The notes beneath the pieces are model-generated. The model was not told where the DNA came from. It did no database searches and was given only the letters and a program-made list of their open reading frames with translations. Of a stretch of 64,000 nt of DNA, positions 61,245 through 64,000 are shown in pieces. Position 1 is the first letter of the stretch, and every line of letters begins with the position of its first letter. Origin of the DNA: CAXXOK01 sp035353615 (GTDB taxonomy: Bacteria; Bacillota; Clostridia; Christensenellales; Aristaeellaceae); assembly GCA_035353615.1 (NCBI GenBank), contig DAOPZY010000011.1:14886-78885 (forward strand). The letters run 5' to 3'. The position numbers and the translations under genes are program-made.

Positions 61245-64000
61245 ATGCAGCAACACGATATTATACGCGTGAGCCGCGCCCTGCGTGACGATATGCGGCT
61301 GGAAACCCTCTATCGACTGATTTGTGACTACGGCGACGCGAAAGCCGCCGTCTGGATGGAAAACGGAGCCGAACATTCCCTGAGTTACCGGGATTACGCG
61401 CGCATTACCCGGAATTACGCCGCGCACATCCGCACAGCCGTCTCTGCGCCGGCGGGCAGCTATGTCGCCATCTCCATGGATACCTGCAAGGAATGGTTTC
61501 CCACGTTATGGGGCGTAATTCAGGCTGGTTTCAACGCCGTTTTGCTGGATATTTCCCTGAGCGACGAAATGACCGCTTACCTGCTGGCGCAATCCGGAGC
61601 GAAGGCGCTGATTACCACCAAGATGCGCGCCCTTCCGGATGCCGTGACGCGGATTGATCTTCAGGCGCTGCTTCAGGCGCCCGAAGCGCCCGAGGGCTTT
61701 ACCCCGGTGTTTGCCGATCAGGTGGCGCTGTGCACCAGCGGCACCACGGGCACCAGCCGCATCTTCGTGTACCACGGTAAAGCGGTGGTGGAACAGGTGC
61801 TGAGTTCCGAACTGCTCTACCGGGAGAATAAGCGCATCGTAACCGACGAACCCCGCCGCGCGTTGGCGTTCTTGCCCTACCATCATGTTTTTGGCTTTAT
61901 GGCCAATCTGATGTGGATTCATTTTATCGGCTCCGCCAACGTATACCTGCCCAACCGCACGCCGCAGGCTATTCTGGACACCGCGCAGCAGTGCCGGCCG
62001 GATATGCTGATCGCCGTGCCGCTGTTAGCCAACAACATTTGCGCCGGGCTGCAAAAAAACCTTTCCCGGCAAAGCCCGTTTAAGCGCGGGATGTTCCGTG
62101 CGCTCAAGGGCATCAGTCTGGGCGTGCAGGCCGTGGCCCCCAGCTTTGGCCTATGGCTTGCGGAAAAGGTGCTGTTTTCCGGCATCGACAGCAAGCTCTT
62201 GGGCACCACCCTCAAGGTGATCGTCCTTGGCGGTAGCCACACCCCCAGCGAGCACCTGTGGACGCTCAGCGCTCTTGGGTACTACACGATTTGCGGCTTT
62301 GGCATGACGGAAACCGCAGTAACCAGCGTGGAAACCAGCCTGAACCTGCGCAAGCGGGTCAGCGGTTCGGTCGGCAAGCCCCTGATGAACGTGGAATACC
62401 GCGTCAATCCGGGAGAGGCGCACGGTCGCCGTGGAGAAATGCTCATCCGTGGGGGAAGCATCCATACCGGCCGATTGGTGGACGGCCGCCTCTTGCCGCC
62501 GGACACGCTGGAGGGCGGCTGGTACCCCACCGGCGATGTGGTACGGCTGGAAAAGGGCGACCGGATGTTTGTTGAGGGTCGCTGCAAGGATGTCATCATC
62601 AACGAATCCGGCGAGAACGTATACCCGGACGAGCTGGAGGATGTGTTTTCCGCCGTGGAGGGCGTGGAGCAGTTCACCGTGCTCGGGATTCGCAAGCCCG
62701 GTAAAAACCAGAAATACGAGGATATCGTGCTGGCCCTGAACGTGGGCGACCATTATAAAGACGACGCGTATCTCGAAGGCGTGCTTCGGCAAATTACAGC
62801 GCTGAACGCAAAACTGCCGATGCTCAAACGCCTGAGCCGCGTCATTGTCACCGCGGAAAAGCTTCCGCTGGTGAACGGCATCAAGGTCAAACGTCTGGCC
62901 CTGAAGGCGCTGATTGAGGAAAACAAGCTCGCCTACCGCGACCTGCGCATGGGCGCCGCAAAGACGGCCCCGGTGGAAGCCCCCGCGCCGGAAGTCGTAG
63001 CCCGCGAAGTAAAGCCGACCGACCTGCAAATGGAGGAGATCAAGCACAAGGTTCGCGCCCTGTACGCCGAGGCGTTATCCATGGAGCCGGCTGAAATTAA
63101 CGACGACGCGCAGTTTATTGATGCGCTGGGCGGCGACAGCTTACAGGTGCTGGCCGCCTCGCTCAAGGCGGAGGAACAGTTCAACGTAACCATCCCCGTA
63201 GAGGAATACGGCCGTTGCACAACCGTGAACGATATGAGCGCCCTCATCTACGGCAAGCTTAACGGCGTCGGCGCGTACGAAAATCAGGCTCAGCCGGATG
63301 AGGAGATTGTTCCCATTACACGGTTTGAGGATACGCCGGAATACCAGGCGTTCCAAAAGCGCATACAGGCCCTGATGGCCGAAGGCGACGATAACCCCTA
63401 TTTTGTGTGCCACGAATCGCCCCTGCGGGATAAAAGTCTGATGGCCGGCAAGGAAGTGCTCAATTTCGGCAGTTACAACTACACCGGCATGAGCGGTCGC
63501 CCCGAGGTGATGGAAGCCGCCAAAGCCGCCATTGACCGTTACGGCACCAGCGCCAGCGGAAGCCGCCTGCTTGCAGGTGAAAAAAAGCTGCATCAGGAGC
63601 TTGAAAAGGAGCTGGCCGACTGGAAGCACGCCGAGGATTGTCTTGTGCTGGTCGGAGGGCATTCCACCAACGTCACGGTCGTGGGTAATTTTTGCGGCAA
63701 GAATGATCTGATTGTGTATGACGCGCTCGCCCACAACTCCATCGAGCAGGGGTGCCGGCTAAGCCGCGCCACGTCAAAGCCCTTCCCCCACAACGATCCG
63801 GACGCGCTGGAAAGCATCCTTCGCATGCAGCGCAACCGGTACGCCAAGGTGCTCATCATCATTGAGGGCGCGTACAGCATGGACGGGGATATCGCCAACG
63901 TTCCCGCCTTCGTGGCGCTGAAAAAGAAGTATGGGTGTTTCCTGATGGTGGACGAAGCGCACAGCGCCTGCGTGATTGGCGAAACCGGCGGCGGTGTGGA
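61245..64000 (+). CDS. Acyl-AMP ligase - acyl carrier - alpha-oxoamine synthase fusion (runs off window)
   Basis: The frame is open from ATG 61245 (GGGAGG site 10 bases before) to the window end: 918 codons. Residues 1 to about 560 form an ANL adenylating domain (CTSGTTGTSR, GFGMTETAV, PTGDVV, GRCKDVI and the C-terminal LVNGIKVKR with its Lys). Residues about 590-665 form a carrier domain with the phosphopantetheine Ser632 in GGDSLQVL. From about 690 an alpha-oxoamine synthase domain starts (NFGSYNYTGM, GTSASGSRLLAGE, GGHSTN, EGAYSMDGDIA, VDEAHSA). The PLP-binding Lys lies beyond the window. The enzyme would activate a fatty acid, hold it on its own carrier, and condense it with an amino acid with CO2 loss, as in serine palmitoyltransferase. 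The amino acid is unknown. Confidence 0.93.
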   Translation, partial: MQQHDIIRVSRALRDDMRLETLYRLICDYGDAKAAVWMENGAEHSLSYRDYARITRNYAAHIRTAVSAPAGSYVAISMDTCKEWFPTLWGVIQAGFNAVLLDISLSDEMTAYLLAQSGAKALITTKMRALPDAVTRIDLQALLQAPEAPEGFTPVFADQVALCTSGTTGTSRIFVYHGKAVVEQVLSSELLYRENKRIVTDEPRRALAFLPYHHVFGFMANLMWIHFIGSANVYLPNRTPQAILDTAQQCRPDMLIAVPLLANNICAGLQKNLSRQSPFKRGMFRALKGISLGVQAVAPSFGLWLAEKVLFSGIDSKLLGTTLKVIVLGGSHTPSEHLWTLSALGYYTICGFGMTETAVTSVETSLNLRKRVSGSVGKPLMNVEYRVNPGEAHGRRGEMLIRGGSIHTGRLVDGRLLPPDTLEGGWYPTGDVVRLEKGDRMFVEGRCKDVIINESGENVYPDELEDVFSAVEGVEQFTVLGIRKPGKNQKYEDIVLALNVGDHYKDDAYLEGVLRQITALNAKLPMLKRLSRVIVTAEKLPLVNGIKVKRLALKALIEENKLAYRDLRMGAAKTAPVEAPAPEVVAREVKPTDLQMEEIKHKVRALYAEALSMEPAEINDDAQFIDALGGDSLQVLAASLKAEEQFNVTIPVEEYGRCTTVNDMSALIYGKLNGVGAYENQAQPDEEIVPITRFEDTPEYQAFQKRIQALMAEGDDNPYFVCHESPLRDKSLMAGKEVLNFGSYNYTGMSGRPEVMEAAKAAIDRYGTSASGSRLLAGEKKLHQELEKELADWKHAEDCLVLVGGHSTNVTVVGNFCGKNDLIVYDALAHNSIEQGCRLSRATSKPFPHNDPDALESILRMQRNRYAKVLIIIEGAYSMDGDIANVPAFVALKKKYGCFLMVDEAHSACVIGETGGGV

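Overview
The window looks like a chromosome segment of a GC-rich, anaerobic, monoderm member of the Clostridia (Bacillota). The pointers are a T-box leader, a sortase with an LPxTG protein, MutS2 and U32 proteins, a sodium-pumping decarboxylase beta/gamma pair, an iron alcohol dehydrogenase, near-consensus sigma-A promoters with 16-18 bp spacers, and strong AGGAGG ribosome binding sites. No rRNA, tRNA, CRISPR array, prophage or intact insertion sequence was seen.

Layout. 1-12.6 kb (mostly minus strand) is a surface-protein region: a giant LPVTG protein with three SH3-like domains and twelve DUF11 repeats, a sortase, and a small unknown gene. Its 5' end is joined to a truncated four-carbon-sugar-kinase gene, which I read as a rearrangement breakpoint or an assembly join near 12.20-12.21 kb. 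12.8-17.4 kb carries a PrpR-type regulator, a nucleotide-sugar-type epimerase and a DegT aminotransferase. 17.7-21.3 kb holds an HxlR regulator and a copper-export pair (copA, copZ) with a CsoR-like operator between -35 and -10. 21.5-30.3 kb (minus) is housekeeping: aroK, a two-component system, mutS2, a U32 protein and a cyclophilin. 30.5-39.9 kb (plus) has a very large PAS/GGDEF/EAL protein, an unknown DxD glycosyltransferase-like protein, a hotdog thioesterase, and a beta/gamma decarboxylase operon with two small unknown genes. 40.2-44.5 kb has an alcohol dehydrogenase, a DUF4230 pair, a SARP-like regulator with a GGDEF-like tail, and thioredoxin.

45.0-49.2 kb is a methionine-cycle block: S-adenosylhomocysteine hydrolase, then metN-metI-metQ. 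The metNIQ genes follow a 26-codon leader ORF with six Cys and four internal Met codons and a rho-independent terminator, which looks like peptide-leader attenuation. 49.4-53.4 kb encodes two envelope proteins. 54.1-56.1 kb has an acyl-CoA synthetase under a T-box whose specifier reads as ATC (Ile), an unusual target that fits isoleucine synthesis from 2-methylbutyrate. 56.1-59.7 kb has a GNAT enzyme, a small membrane protein, glutamate racemase and UDP-GlcNAc 2-epimerase.

The right edge (60.4-64.0 kb) starts an operon of a short-chain reductase followed, with no gap, by one polypeptide containing an acyl-activating domain, an acyl carrier domain and an alpha-oxoamine synthase. This is the logic of sphingoid-base (or related amino-lipid) synthesis compressed into two genes. 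It has its own promoter and a perfect inverted repeat just upstream, and it runs off the window. This operon, the Cys/Met leader attenuator and the Ile T-box on an acyl-CoA ligase are the most interesting items.
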